Shown piece by piece: positions 48,434 to 58,220 of a stretch of DNA of 64,000 bases. Position 1 is the stretch's first letter; each line of letters begins with the position of its first letter. Origin of the DNA: Solobacterium sp. (GTDB taxonomy: Bacteria; Bacillota_I; Bacilli_A; Erysipelotrichales; Erysipelotrichaceae); the NCBI GenBank assembly GCA_017941735.1, contig JAGAVW010000057.1, positions 1 through 64,000 on the forward strand, in the 5' to 3' direction. The notes under the pieces are model-generated. The model was not told the DNA's origin, did no database searches, and was given only the letters and a program-made list of their open reading frames with translations. The position numbers and the translations under genes are program-made.

Positions 48434-49335
48434 TTTTTTAAATCTCCTTTCTTCTTTCCTGGATGGAAACGATCATAACTTGTGAATACTTGTTTATTCT
48501 GCACATGTGTATAAATCTCGGTAGTTTGAATATCACTATGTCCTAGCATTTCTTGAATGCTTCTTAAATCCGCCCCACCCTGTAACATGTGTGTTGCATA
48601 ACTATGCCGAAGCTTATGAGGTGTAATATGTTTTTTTATATTCGCTTGGCTAGCCCTTAATTGTAGCATCTTTTCAATATAGCGAGAAGTAATTTTTCTT
48701 CCAAAACGATTAATGAAAAATAAATTCGTTTTTTTCTTTAAATAGAGTGGTCGCACAAAGTCTAAATACCGCTTGATAACTGGAATACTGCCATTTGGAA
48801 TAGGTACAATTCTTTCTTTATTCCCCTTTCCTAAAATACGTGAAATGCCAGTATCTAAGTCAACTCGATTCAAGGTTAAGGTAGTTGCTTCTGAAATACG
48901 TAAACCACAACAATAAATCAATTCTAAAATCGCATGGTCTAATAAATCTTGAGGATTCGTATCATCGAAGACCGACATCAATTGTTGGATTTCTTCTACA
49001 GTACAATAGACCGGCAAACTCTTAACACCACGATGCACATCTAAGTTTAATGATGGGTCTTCTTCATCATACACAAAGCTCATATAGTGATGAAAAGAAC
49101 GAATGGAAGCAGCTAAGCGTGTTAAACTTGTTGCCTTTTTAACATCCTTCATCTGATACATGAAATCTTCAATAATTGGATCGTTTATTTCTTTAGTATC
49201 TTCAATACCAATCTCTTCTAAGTACGCAAAATATTGATTCAAATCACTTTTATAGGATTGAATCGTACGCAAAGAAAGGCCCTGATTAACAGAGATTTCC
49301 ACTTCATATTGCCTTTTTGCTTCACTTAGTTTCAT
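48430..49335 (-). CDS. xerD: Tyrosine recombinase XerD
   Basis: Site-specific recombinase (301 residues) that with a partner resolves chromosome dimers at dif. The N-terminal SAM-like domain ([20 protein letters not shown]) is followed by the catalytic domain with Arg in [12 protein letters not shown], Lys in [34 protein letters not shown] with the nucleophilic Tyr. Adjacent deoB supports the XerD rather than XerC or a phage integrase. ATG 49335 is used (AAAGGG upstream); GTG 49353 would extend into dinB. Confidence 0.9.
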   Translation of the reverse strand: MKLSEAKRQYEVEISVNQGLSLRTIQSYKSDLNQYFAYLEEIGIEDTKEINDPIIEDFMYQMKDVKKATSLTRLAASIRSFHHYMSFVYDEEDPSLNLDVHRGVKSLPVYCTVEEIQQLMSVFDDTNPQDLLDHAILELIYCCGLRISEATTLTLNRVDLDTGISRILGKGNKERIVPIPNGSIPVIKRYLDFVRPLYLKKKTNLFFINRFGRKITSRYIEKMLQLRASQANIKKHITPHKLRHSYATHMLQGGADLRSIQEMLGHSDIQTTEIYTHVQNKQVFTSYDRFHPGKKKGDLKK

Positions 49336-50500
49336 GATTCCCTTTTGCCTCACTCGCCCGAATCAGTTTATCGCTACCTAATAAACGATTTAATTCTTTT
49401 AATACACTATTTGTTTCTTCTTTTTGGGAAGCTTCATAATCAAATAAATTGATTTGACTGCTGATTTGATCGCGTTCTCTTAAATCAGATAATGAGATAC
49501 CTAATAAACGAATGGGTTCTTCATCCCATACCTCATCAAATAAACGTAACGCATGCACATAGAGGTCTTCACTTTTCCATATCGGTAAATCGAGTTTAAT
49601 CGAGCGATCTCGATTATGAAAATCAAAATATTTAATCCGAATCGATAAAGTATAACCTACCTTCTTTTCTTTATATAAGCGTTTCGATAAACGCCGCGCA
49701 AGGGTTCGAAATAAACCAGATATTTCATCATAATCCGTCATATCTTCAATCATAGTTTCTGATACACCCATGGATTTTGGATCCCATTCTTCCACTATTT
49801 CACGTGTATCATAGCCATGCGCTTTACGTATCATTTCTTCTGTATTCTTACCAAAAATAGGTATGAGATCGTTCGTTTCTGTATAATTCGCTAAATCACC
49901 TATGGTTTGAATGCCTAAATCTTTCAAATATGGGACTGTTTTAATCCCTACTCCACGCATATCTTCGATTGGTAAAGGCCACAATTTTTCTTCTACATCA
50001 CGTATCCGAAGAACCGTAATACCAAGAGGCTTTCGCATGTCACTTGCCATTTTTGCAAGAAAAAGATTTGGCCCTACCCCTATCGAACATGGTAAATGCA
50101 GTTCATTTAAAACTTGTTTTTGAATGCGCCAAGCAAGATCTAAAGGTTTTTTGTATTTTTGAATTTCAGTTGTTACATCCAAATAACATTCATCAATGGA
50201 TGCTTGCTCATAGGCATCTGCATATTGTTTTAAGATGGCAATAAACTTTTCCGATAGTTCGCTATACCATGTAAAATGATGATTTACGACAACAAGCTCT
50301 GGGCAAAGTTGTAAGGCCTCTTGTAAAGGCATTGCAGAGTGAATTCCATAGGCTCTAGCTTCATAGCTTGCAGTCGAAACAACGCTTCTTCTTGAGTGGC
50401 CAGAAACGACTAAAGGTAATCCCTTTAATTCTGGATTTAGAAGAATCTCTGCATTTGCATAAAACGCATTTAAATCAACATGAAAGTAGATACGAGACAT
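49322..50500 (-). CDS. dinB: DNA polymerase IV (DinB)
   Basis: Y-family translesion polymerase (392 residues). The palm begins YFHVDLNAFYANAEILLNPE, with catalytic Asp here and in EQASIDECYLDVT. PLVVSGHSRRSVVSTASYEA, SIGVGPNLFLAKMASDMRKP and the HhH region MRGVGIKTVPYLKDLGI follow. The little finger domain spans about 240-350. It sits between recN and xerD, overlapping xerD by 14 bases, so repair genes are grouped in this operon. Confidence 0.96.
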   Translation of the reverse strand: MSRIYFHVDLNAFYANAEILLNPELKGLPLVVSGHSRRSVVSTASYEARAYGIHSAMPLQEALQLCPELVVVNHHFTWYSELSEKFIAILKQYADAYEQASIDECYLDVTTEIQKYKKPLDLAWRIQKQVLNELHLPCSIGVGPNLFLAKMASDMRKPLGITVLRIRDVEEKLWPLPIEDMRGVGIKTVPYLKDLGIQTIGDLANYTETNDLIPIFGKNTEEMIRKAHGYDTREIVEEWDPKSMGVSETMIEDMTDYDEISGLFRTLARRLSKRLYKEKKVGYTLSIRIKYFDFHNRDRSIKLDLPIWKSEDLYVHALRLFDEVWDEEPIRLLGISLSDLRERDQISSQINLFDYEASQKEETNSVLKELNRLLGSDKLIRASEAKGNHETK

Positions 50501-50502
50501 TC

Positions 50503-52140
50503 CTATCCCCTACTCTTTTCATATAATTCTTTCGCCGCTTTTAAAGAGGCATCGGTTAAAGAGCCACTTGCTAGGAGTGCTAATTGTTCGATGGTCTCTT
50601 TTTGATTTAATTTTTCAACGGTTGTAATCGTTGTATTTTGATCTTCTTTTTTATGTACGAGATATATATGATCTGCGTGACTTGCAACAGGTGCTAAGTG
50701 CGTAACCGCAAAGACTTGTGCATCATTAGCTAAATGTTTCATTTTTGCACCAATCGCATTTGCGACTTTACCACTAACACCAGTATCAATTTCATCAAAA
50801 ATAATGGTTTGAACCCCTTGTAGCTTACTAAATACTGCCTTTAAACCTAACATCAAACGGGATAACTCGCCTCCACTTGCGGTTTTAATAAGTGGTTTTA
50901 GTTCTTCCCCTTTGTTCATGCTAATATAAAACTCGACACGATCGAAACCAAGTGGTCCCGCTTCACTTTCTTCGATAATCGTTTTAAATTGTGCATTGGG
51001 CAGTGATAAATCCATGAGATGGTTTGCGATGTCTTGATCTAATTCTTTGCTTTTCTTTTTCCGTGTTTTAGAAATGGAACGCGCAATCTTTTCATATTCC
51101 TGGTATGCAATCTCAATTTTTTTGTCAATCTCTTCTAAGTATTCTTGACGATGGGAAATGCGTTCTATTTGCTTTTCTAATTCCAACTCTTTTTCTTTGA
51201 TATCTTCAATGCGATTACCATATTTGCGCTTGATGCGTTGAATTAAGAAAAGACGCTCTTCAATTTGATTCACTTCTTCTTCACTAAAATCAAAGGAGAC
51301 AAATAGCTTCCGTAAACGGTCCATTCCTTCACTAAGATTATAATAACCTTCACTAATTAAGTCTTCGCCTTCTGGTAATAAGGAACTATCAAAAGAACGT
51401 ACTGTCTTTTGGATTTGGTATAAGGTTGAATCAATTTGGTCATAATCTGAAAGCAAGGCATTAACTTTCTCATAAGAAGCTTTAATGGCTTTAAATTGTT
51501 TTTCTTTCGCGATTAATTCCTCTTCTTCCGATTCACTTAAATTTGCTTCTTTAATCTCGTTTAATTGGTATTGCAAGAATTCTAAATCGGACTCGTTGTA
51601 TGTTTCCATTAATGTTTGCTTCTTATCATCCACTAATGATTTATAGACTTGATATTTTTCTTTACAAAGTTCAAGTTCGTTTGGTTGATTGACATATTCA
51701 TCTAATAAATGAATATGCGAAGTACGGTTCAACAAGTATTGCGTATCGCGTTGTCCATGAATATCGATTTCATTTTTTAAAATATCTTTCATAAGACTTA
51801 GCGTAACAATCCGATGGTTCATCCGTGTTGTACTTTTTCCAGAAGATGTGATTTCTCTTGTGAATGTTACATCTCCATTCTTTTCAAAACCAGCTTCTTC
51901 TAATACCTTTAACGCATGCGTATTATTTGATAAATCAAAGGTTCCTTCAACGATTGTTCGATCCCCTTTTTTACCAACAAAATTAGAACTAGCGCGGTCT
52001 GCACACAATAAAGAAATGGCATCAATCAAAATGGATTTCCCTGCCCCTGTTTCACCAAGAAACGCATGAAAACCATCTTCAAAATCCAAAGAAAGTTGAT
52101 CAATTAAGATAAAGTTTTCAATGTATAAGTTTTTAATCAT
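50503..52140 (-). CDS. recN: DNA repair protein RecN
   Basis: SMC-like ATPase (545 residues) recruited early to double-strand breaks. Walker A LGETGAGKSILIDAISLL, long coiled coil (about 155-370), ABC signature TASGGELSRLMLGLKAV and Walker B TIIFDEIDTGVSG, VTHLAPVASHAD. Overlaps dxs by 8 bases at its start. argR and tlyA, which often lie between dxs and recN, are absent. Confidence 0.97.
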   Translation of the reverse strand: MIKNLYIENFILIDQLSLDFEDGFHAFLGETGAGKSILIDAISLLCADRASSNFVGKKGDRTIVEGTFDLSNNTHALKVLEEAGFEKNGDVTFTREITSSGKSTTRMNHRIVTLSLMKDILKNEIDIHGQRDTQYLLNRTSHIHLLDEYVNQPNELELCKEKYQVYKSLVDDKKQTLMETYNESDLEFLQYQLNEIKEANLSESEEEELIAKEKQFKAIKASYEKVNALLSDYDQIDSTLYQIQKTVRSFDSSLLPEGEDLISEGYYNLSEGMDRLRKLFVSFDFSEEEVNQIEERLFLIQRIKRKYGNRIEDIKEKELELEKQIERISHRQEYLEEIDKKIEIAYQEYEKIARSISKTRKKKSKELDQDIANHLMDLSLPNAQFKTIIEESEAGPLGFDRVEFYISMNKGEELKPLIKTASGGELSRLMLGLKAVFSKLQGVQTIIFDEIDTGVSGKVANAIGAKMKHLANDAQVFAVTHLAPVASHADHIYLVHKKEDQNTTITTVEKLNQKETIEQLALLASGSLTDASLKAAKELYEKSRG

Positions 52141-53998
52141 GTGCTAATAACTGCTCAATCCTCTCAAATAAATCATTGATATCGATATGTAATTCTTTCT
52201 TTAATAATGTATTGGAACCTTGTGGTACATAACAATCCCCAATTCCTAAACATTCAAGCTGAATATTTTCGTGAATGAAATTCGCATATTCAAGAATACT
52301 GGAACTGAGTCCTCCTTCTTTCATATCCGTTTCATAAACAATCATATTTTTATATGTATTAAATAAACGTATCAATGTCACTTTATCAATTGGTTTAAAG
52401 AAACGACAATTGACTACGGTAACCGGCAAGTTGTTTGTTTCGATTTTCGCTAGAATCTTTTCTACTTCAGGTCCATACGTAAACACAACAAGCTGATTGC
52501 CTTCTTTCTCATTTAATACTTCCCAAGAACCAATTGGGATTTCTTTAAATTCCGCTTGCGATAATTTAGCTTCTCCACGTGGGTAACGAAGCATAAATGG
52601 ATGCGATTGGTTTAAGGCAGTATAAAGTAAATTTCTTAATTCTTCTGCATTTTTGCCTTGGGCAAGAATGACATTTGGTAAAGGCTTTAAAATACCGATA
52701 TCAAAGACGCCATGATGCGTATCTCCATCGGCCCCAACTAGACCTGCACGATCTACCCCAAAAACAACAGGTAAATCCATGCGACAAATATCATGATTAA
52801 TTTGATCATAAGCACGTTGTAAGAACGAAGAATAAATCACTAAAACTGGTTTTAAATCAGAAATCGCTAAACCACCCGCAAAGGTTGTTGCGTGTTCTTC
52901 CGCAATCCCACAATCAAAGCTTCGGGTTGGATATTTCGCAAAGAATTCTTCTAAGGCAGAGCCATTGACCATCGCAGGTGTTAAGGCACAGATTTTTGGA
53001 TTCTTACTTGCTAATTCTACTAAAGCAGAAGAGAAGATAGAACTCCATGAACCATAGCCCTCTGGTACTTCATGAATGAATTTTCCAGTTTCTATATCAA
53101 ATGGGCCAACCCCATGCCAAGCGCCTAAACTATCTTTTTCACATGGGCCATATCCTCTTCCTTTTTGCGTCATGACATGTACGACAACAGGTCCTTCATG
53201 TTCTTTAGCTACATTTAGGACTTGAATTAAATCATGTAAGTTATGACCATCCACAGGTCCCATATATTCCATGTTGAATTCGCCAAAAATGCCTTGATCA
53301 ATCACTGTATCCTTAACCGCATCTTTAACCGTTTTCATACCAGAATACATGACTTTTCCAAATTCATTTTTACGCAAGCTATCTTTTAAATTCTTTTTAA
53401 AGGAATTATAGGACTTACCAGAACGTAAACGCGCAAAGCCCTTCGACATCGCCCCAACATTACGAGAAATCGACATATTATTATCATTGAACACAATAAT
53501 CATATGCCTCTTTTCTGAACCAATCGAATTCAGGGCTTCTAAAGCCATTCCAGAGACAATTGCGCCATCTCCTATCACAGGAACGATTTCATAGTTTTCG
53601 TTCTTAAAATCGCGCGCAACGGCCATTCCTAGCGCTGCACTTAAAGACGTAGAGCTATGCCCTGCCTCCCAAACATCATGAACGCTTTCCTTCCGTTTTT
53701 GGAAACCACTTAAACCTTGGTATTGGCGTAAGGTTCCAAAGTCTTTGGCACGTCCTGTTAAGATTTTATGGGTATAACATTGATGCCCCACATCAAAAAA
53801 GATTTTATCCGTTGGTGAATTGAAACAATAGTGTAAGGCAATGGTCAACTCAACCACACCTAAATTACTTGCTAAATGCCCGCCTGTTTTACTAATACTC
53901 TGAACGAGAAAAGTACGAATTTCTTGTGCTAATTCGTTTAATTCCGAAATACTTAAGGTTTTTAAAAATGTTGGATCTTGAATGTTTGTTAAGTCCAT
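52133..53998 (-). CDS. dxs: 1-deoxy-D-xylulose-5-phosphate synthase
   Basis: Thiamine-diphosphate enzyme that starts the non-mevalonate isoprenoid route from pyruvate and glyceraldehyde 3-phosphate (621 residues). THIGGHLASNLGVVELTIAL-like sequence (TGGHLASNLGVVELTIALHY), FDVGHQCYTHKILTGR, the ThDP motif VIGDGAIVSGMALEALN and FNDNNMSIS, MEYMGPVDGHN, and the transketolase domain GIAEEHATTFAGGLA, DRAGLVGADGDTHHG. GGAGG precedes the start. ispA lies 8 bases upstream, so one operon supplies and condenses C5 units. Confidence 0.97.
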   Translation of the reverse strand: MDLTNIQDPTFLKTLSISELNELAQEIRTFLVQSISKTGGHLASNLGVVELTIALHYCFNSPTDKIFFDVGHQCYTHKILTGRAKDFGTLRQYQGLSGFQKRKESVHDVWEAGHSSTSLSAALGMAVARDFKNENYEIVPVIGDGAIVSGMALEALNSIGSEKRHMIIVFNDNNMSISRNVGAMSKGFARLRSGKSYNSFKKNLKDSLRKNEFGKVMYSGMKTVKDAVKDTVIDQGIFGEFNMEYMGPVDGHNLHDLIQVLNVAKEHEGPVVVHVMTQKGRGYGPCEKDSLGAWHGVGPFDIETGKFIHEVPEGYGSWSSIFSSALVELASKNPKICALTPAMVNGSALEEFFAKYPTRSFDCGIAEEHATTFAGGLAISDLKPVLVIYSSFLQRAYDQINHDICRMDLPVVFGVDRAGLVGADGDTHHGVFDIGILKPLPNVILAQGKNAEELRNLLYTALNQSHPFMLRYPRGEAKLSQAEFKEIPIGSWEVLNEKEGNQLVVFTYGPEVEKILAKIETNNLPVTVVNCRFFKPIDKVTLIRLFNTYKNMIVYETDMKEGGLSSSILEYANFIHENIQLECLGIGDCYVPQGSNTLLKKELHIDINDLFERIEQLLAHD

Positions 53999-54006
53999 AT
54001 TTCCTC

Positions 54007-54846
54007 CTACAAGTTTCGCTCCTCTACCCCTTTCAAACTATTAATTAGTCCAGTTGCATCAAATCCCTCAAATTCTTGAATCGCTTGGATGCTTTCTTCA
54101 TACAATTGATTCATATAGGATTTTGCGTTCTCTATCCCCAAAAGAGAAACGCTTGTATTCTTTTGATTACGTACATCGGAATTGGTTTTTCCTAATTCAT
54201 ATGCCGTTTTTTCTACATCTAGGATATCATCTTGCACTTGGAATGCTAAGCCAATTTTTTCGCCAATGCTTTCCCATTTTTGAATCACTTCAGCAGGTTG
54301 TTTTGCTAGTAAAGCACCAATCATGAGTGGTAAAGAGAATAAACAGCCTGTTTTATAGTTATGCACACGATTAATAGCTTCTAAATCAGGATCTGAAACA
54401 AGTTCCAAGGTATCTAAATCTTGTCCATAAATCATGCCATTACTTCCTGCTTTATTTGCGAGAAAACGAATTCCTTTTAAAACAGTTTCCGCATCCATAT
54501 CGGTTTTGGAAGCATATTCAAAAGCATACGTAAGAAGCCCATCGCCAGCTAAAATAGCAGTTGCTTCATCAAACTGTTTGTGATTGGTCGGTTTGCCACG
54601 GCGTAAATCATCATTATCCATGGCTGGTAAATCATCATGAATTAACGAATACGTATGAATCATTTCAATCGCACACGCAAAATAATCGCCTATTTCGGGA
54701 TCACATCCATAACCCTTAAGCACTTCATATAAGAACATGGGTCTTAAGCGTTTCCCACCCGCAAGTAAGGAGTAGGCCATGGATTCTTTCACACGGCTAT
54801 TAAGAACTGGTTCTAATGCTTTAGAAAGTTTTTCCTCAAAGTTCAT
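54007..54846 (-). CDS. ispA: Polyprenyl (farnesyl) diphosphate synthase
   Basis: Condenses isopentenyl diphosphate with allylic diphosphates, typically to farnesyl diphosphate (279 residues from 54846). GGKRLRPMFLYEVLKGYG, first Asp-rich motif LIHDDLPAMDNDDLRRGKP, FQVQDDILDVEKT as the second. Start is uncertain: ATG 54846 (GGTG upstream), 54858 or 54891 are in frame and all lie in the end of xseB; 54846 fits the family best. It is in the common xseA-xseB-ispA-dxs order. Confidence 0.94.
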   Translation of the reverse strand: MNFEEKLSKALEPVLNSRVKESMAYSLLAGGKRLRPMFLYEVLKGYGCDPEIGDYFACAIEMIHTYSLIHDDLPAMDNDDLRRGKPTNHKQFDEATAILAGDGLLTYAFEYASKTDMDAETVLKGIRFLANKAGSNGMIYGQDLDTLELVSDPDLEAINRVHNYKTGCLFSLPLMIGALLAKQPAEVIQKWESIGEKIGLAFQVQDDILDVEKTAYELGKTNSDVRNQKNTSVSLLGIENAKSYMNQLYEESIQAIQEFEGFDATGLINSLKGVEERNL

Positions 54847-55048
54847 CTGTTTCACCATTTTCCTTTTTAATTTCTTCGATTCGATCCTCAAAGGTTTTTA
54901 GTTTCCCTTCACATGACTTAATGAGTTTTAATCCTTCTTCAAATAGCGCAATGGTTTCATCTAAGGGTTCTTCATTGTCTTCTAGCTTTACGACAATTTC
55001 ATTTAAACGATTCATTGCTTCTTCAAATGTCAATTCTTTCTTTGCCAT
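54836..55048 (-). CDS. xseB: Exodeoxyribonuclease VII small subunit
   Basis: Small helical subunit (70 residues) that packs onto XseA; it has no catalytic site. LTFEEAMNRLNEIVVKLED and LDETIALFEEGLKLIKSCE are the family hallmarks. GGAGAAAAC lies before ATG 55048. It overlaps xseA by 19 bases and ispA by 11 bases. Confidence 0.95.
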   Translation of the reverse strand: MAKKELTFEEAMNRLNEIVVKLEDNEEPLDETIALFEEGLKLIKSCEGKLKTFEDRIEEIKKENGETDEL

Positions 55049-56385
55049 GGGTTTTCTCCTTCGTTAATCTCTTTTACTTCAGTATGTACAGTGCCATCAA
55101 TCATCTCTATGGTTAATGGTTTGTTTACATCAATTTCTTTAACGGAATGAATTGCTTGGGTATCTTGTTCTAAAATACCAAATCCTCTTTGCATGACTTT
55201 GAGTGGGGAATACGCATCCAACAAGGATGTGATTCGCACAAATTCATTCTTTTTCTTTGTATCATATAGGTTCATTGCTTGTAATAAATGGAATCTAGCT
55301 TCTCGTGTCATGGCACGACTTGTATGCACCGTATCTAGCATTGTCTTTTGAATTTGCGATTGTGCATCTTTTAATTCTTCTTTCATACCATGTATTTTGA
55401 GATTCATTTTATTCTCAAAGGTTTGTAATAAGGAATGCAAATACATTTCCTTTTCACTATAGAGACACTCTGGATTTAAAAAGAAACGTCGATTCTTATA
55501 ATCGTTGAGTTGTGAACTATGCGCCTCTATAATAGTTTCCATCGCACTTAATAAATGGCGCTTTTTCATTTCTACATCGCTTAATACTTCTAAGATATTG
55601 GGACTAACAAGTTCAGCAGCACCGGTTGGTGTTGGCGCACGTAAGTCTGCCACATAATCCGCAATTGTAAAATTAATTTCATGCCCAATGCCAGTTACGA
55701 TTGGTGTTTTTAAATCATAAATCGTATGGGCAAGCGCTTCATCGTTGAAGGACCATAAATCCTCAATTGAGCCTCCTCCGCGAACAAGTAAGATGACATC
55801 ATACCCCTCTTGATCAGCTTCTTTTAAAGCCTTAATAATCTGTGGGGCACTTTCTTTTCCTTGTACTAACACAGGATATTCCGTAATGGATACAATGGGC
55901 CATCTACGTTTTAGAGTTGTTAAGACATCGGAGCGCGCAGCGGTATTTGCGCCTGTCACAAGTGCGATACGCATCGGATAAGGTGGAATTTCCTTTTTAT
56001 GCGCTTCCTCAAATAACCCTTCTTCAAATAGTTTCTTCTTTAACTTTTCATATTCCAGGTAGAGATTTCCTAAAGCATTGGATTTCATCCCAGTAACCAT
56101 GAGTTGGATATCGCCTCTAGCCTCGTACATGGATACACTTCCCTGTATTAAAACCAAATCGCCATCCTTTGGCACAAAATCAACTTTTTGATTATAAGAA
56201 TGAAACATTACACAACGAATGAGAGCATTTTCATCTTTTAAACTAAAATACCAATGCCCAGAACGATAAGAACTAAAATTACTCAACTCCCCTTCGACAA
56301 GAATTCGTTGGGTTAAAGGATCATTTTCCAAAGCACTCTTTAAATAGTGTACGAGCTTGGAAACACTTAAAACATCTTTGCTCAT
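55030..56385 (-). CDS. xseA: Exodeoxyribonuclease VII large subunit
   Basis: Catalytic subunit of ExoVII, which degrades single-stranded DNA from either end (451 residues). The N-terminal OB fold (VLSVSKLVHYLKSALENDPL, VEGELSNFSSYRSGHWYFSL) is followed by the catalytic domain ALVTGANTAARSDVLTTLKR, VILLVRGGGSIEDLWSFNDE, TPIVTGIGHEINFTIADYVA, APTPTGAAELV. A long helical arm and a C-terminal segment close it. Start overlaps nusB by 4 bases. Confidence 0.96.
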   Translation of the reverse strand: MSKDVLSVSKLVHYLKSALENDPLTQRILVEGELSNFSSYRSGHWYFSLKDENALIRCVMFHSYNQKVDFVPKDGDLVLIQGSVSMYEARGDIQLMVTGMKSNALGNLYLEYEKLKKKLFEEGLFEEAHKKEIPPYPMRIALVTGANTAARSDVLTTLKRRWPIVSITEYPVLVQGKESAPQIIKALKEADQEGYDVILLVRGGGSIEDLWSFNDEALAHTIYDLKTPIVTGIGHEINFTIADYVADLRAPTPTGAAELVSPNILEVLSDVEMKKRHLLSAMETIIEAHSSQLNDYKNRRFFLNPECLYSEKEMYLHSLLQTFENKMNLKIHGMKEELKDAQSQIQKTMLDTVHTSRAMTREARFHLLQAMNLYDTKKKNEFVRITSLLDAYSPLKVMQRGFGILEQDTQAIHSVKEIDVNKPLTIEMIDGTVHTEVKEINEGENPWQRKN

Positions 56386-56762
56386 ACACGATCTAATACT
56401 CCATTAATGAGTTTATACGAATCCGTATCACAATATTCTTTTGCTAAACGGACATATTCATCAATGATAACCGGTGCTTCTACCTTCTTTAAATCAAACT
56501 CTGCACAACCACAGAGTAAAATCGCTTGTTCAATGTAGCCTAAACGATCAAACTTCCAATCGTCTAAGACTTGGCTCAAATACGATACATAACGTTCTTT
56601 TTCCTTTGTAGCCGTTTTAATCACTTCCATCATATAGTCGTCTTTTAAAATATCCTCATAATCAGGATTATCTTCTACTAAAAGATCCAAAGAACGAGGG
56701 AAGATTAGGTATTGATAAACCAAAATCATTCCATTTTTACGGTTTTCGTGACGTCTCATCAC
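56382..56762 (-). CDS. nusB: Transcription antitermination protein NusB
   Basis: Binds boxA RNA with S10 in rRNA antitermination (126 residues). All-helical; ENRKNGMILVYQYLIF at the N-terminus and DRLGYIEQAILLCGCAEFDL, VIIDEYVRLAKEYCDTDSYK, INGVLDRV at the C-terminus identify it. GGAGGATTG precedes the start. First gene of a nine-gene operon down to deoB. Confidence 0.94.
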   Translation of the reverse strand: MMRRHENRKNGMILVYQYLIFPRSLDLLVEDNPDYEDILKDDYMMEVIKTATKEKERYVSYLSQVLDDWKFDRLGYIEQAILLCGCAEFDLKKVEAPVIIDEYVRLAKEYCDTDSYKLINGVLDRV

Positions 56763-56779
56763 AATCCTCCATATGTGTT

Positions 56780-56788
56780 ATTTTACCA
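56780..56788 (-). promoter_or_regulatory. Extended -10 promoter of the nusB operon
   Basis: Minus-strand TGGTAAAAT (56780-56788), 17 bases ahead of the nusB ATG, with GGAGG between. No clear -35. Confidence 0.5.
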
Positions 56789-56847
56789 TGATTCTTCCCC
56801 TCCTATCCACAAAAATGAGTGTTACAATAGAAAGGATGGAAAACGTC

Positions 56848-57378
56848 ATGATTCGCTTTTTAAAACATATTCAAACCGTGAATGCGCATCGACGTGAAGT
56901 GCGCAAGAACTGTTTTAAATGTGGTTTATATTATCAAGGCTTAACCCATGATTTATCGAAATATAGCTATACTGAATTAAAGGATAGTGTGGAATACTTC
57001 CATGGTGATCGCTCCCCTTACCATTATGAGAAATTAGAAAAAGGCTTTGCGTTAGGATGGCTTCACCACAAAGGTATCAATAAACATCATTTTGAATATT
57101 GGTATGACATTATCGATGGCATATATCAACCACTTGAAATGCCAGATCGCTATATCGCCGAAAGCATTTGTGATCGGGTTGCGGCATGTAAAACCTATCA
57201 AAAAGACAAATATACCCAAAAAAGTCCAATCGAATACTTTGAAACTGTTCCCGAAAGAAACTTCATGCATCCAAAAACACAAGAAAAGCTACGTTTCTAT
57301 CTTCAAATGATTGCCGATAAAGGTGAAGATGCTACCTTCCGTTATATCAAAGAAGCCTTAAAAAATAATACGTTCTAA
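56848..57378 (+). CDS. DUF5662 family protein
   Basis: Conserved protein of unknown function (176 residues). The family signature is clear: FLKHIQTVNAHRREVRKNC, YYQGLTHDLSKYSYTELKDS, DRSPYHYEK and LGWLHHKGINKHHFEYWYD. The His/Asp pairs (HDLSKYS, WLHHKG, NKHHFEYW) resemble HD-type metal sites, so a hydrolase activity is conceivable but unproven. ATG 56848 is used; AAAGGATGG lies upstream, and TACAAT at 56823-56828 may be its -10. Divergent from nusB. Confidence 0.85.
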   Translation: MIRFLKHIQTVNAHRREVRKNCFKCGLYYQGLTHDLSKYSYTELKDSVEYFHGDRSPYHYEKLEKGFALGWLHHKGINKHHFEYWYDIIDGIYQPLEMPDRYIAESICDRVAACKTYQKDKYTQKSPIEYFETVPERNFMHPKTQEKLRFYLQMIADKGEDATFRYIKEALKNNTF

Positions 57379-57379
57379 A

Positions 57380-57403
57380 AAAGCCTTCCATGTGGAAGGC
57401 TTT
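57380..57403. terminator. Bidirectional terminator between DUF5662 and gpmA
   Basis: AAAGCCTTCCA (57380-57390) / TGGAAGGCTTT (57393-57403), flanked by A-run and T-run; serves both convergent genes. Confidence 0.9.
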
Positions 57404-57406
57404 CAA

Positions 57407-58159
57407 TTACTTTTTAACAGCGCCTTGTTTTGCGACTGCATCCATCTTAGCTGCGAGTTCTTCTTCACTCATACCTAAGTAGTAATGCTTAATCACATTG
57501 AAATCATCATCAAATTCATAAACAAGTGGAGAGCCAGTAGGAATATTGACGCCAATAATCTCTTCATTGCTGAGGTTATCAAAGTATTTCACAAGCGCAC
57601 GTAAGGAATTGCCGTGTGCTGCAATAAGAACACGTTTGCCCTCTTTCATATCTTTCTTAATCACTTCTTCAAAATATGGAACGACACGCTCAACCGTTGT
57701 TTCAAGTGATTCGTTGAGTGGTAATTCTTCTGGGTCAATACCACGGAACATTTCTTGATTACGTGGTGCTCTTTCATCGGTTGGATCTAATTCTGGAGGT
57801 TTAACATCATAAGATCTTCTCCAAAGTTTTACTTGATCTTCCCCATATTTTTCAGCTGTTTCTGCTTTATTTAAGCCTTGTAAAGCACCATAGTGACGCT
57901 CATTTAACTTATATGATTTGACTACTGGTAACCAAACGCGGTCCATTTCATCTAATACATGATTTAATGTATGGATAGCACGTTTTAGAATGGATGTATA
58001 ACAAATATCAAAGTCATACCCTTCACTCTTCAATAATTTACCAGCATTTTTTGCTTCTTCATGTCCTTTTTCACTTAAATCTACATCTGTCCAACCAGTG
58101 AAAAGATTGAGTTTATTCCATTCACTTTCCCCATGGCGAACCAAAACTAATTTCATCAT
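57407..58159 (-). CDS. gpmA: 2,3-bisphosphoglycerate-dependent phosphoglycerate mutase
   Basis: Glycolytic enzyme interconverting 3- and 2-phosphoglycerate (250 residues). [20 protein letters not shown] holds the phosphorylated His; [31 protein letters not shown] and [17 protein letters not shown] the rest of the active site. AAGGAGAC precedes ATG 58159. It stands alone, with a terminator shared with DUF5662. Confidence 0.97.
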   Translation of the reverse strand: MMKLVLVRHGESEWNKLNLFTGWTDVDLSEKGHEEAKNAGKLLKSEGYDFDICYTSILKRAIHTLNHVLDEMDRVWLPVVKSYKLNERHYGALQGLNKAETAEKYGEDQVKLWRRSYDVKPPELDPTDERAPRNQEMFRGIDPEELPLNESLETTVERVVPYFEEVIKKDMKEGKRVLIAAHGNSLRALVKYFDNLSNEEIIGVNIPTGSPLVYEFDDDFNVIKHYYLGMSEEELAAKMDAVAKQGAVKK

Positions 58160-58220
58160 AAATTTGTCTCCTTTACCTTCCTTATTTTAGCACTATCATA
58201 TAGTCCATTCAATCAAGAAA

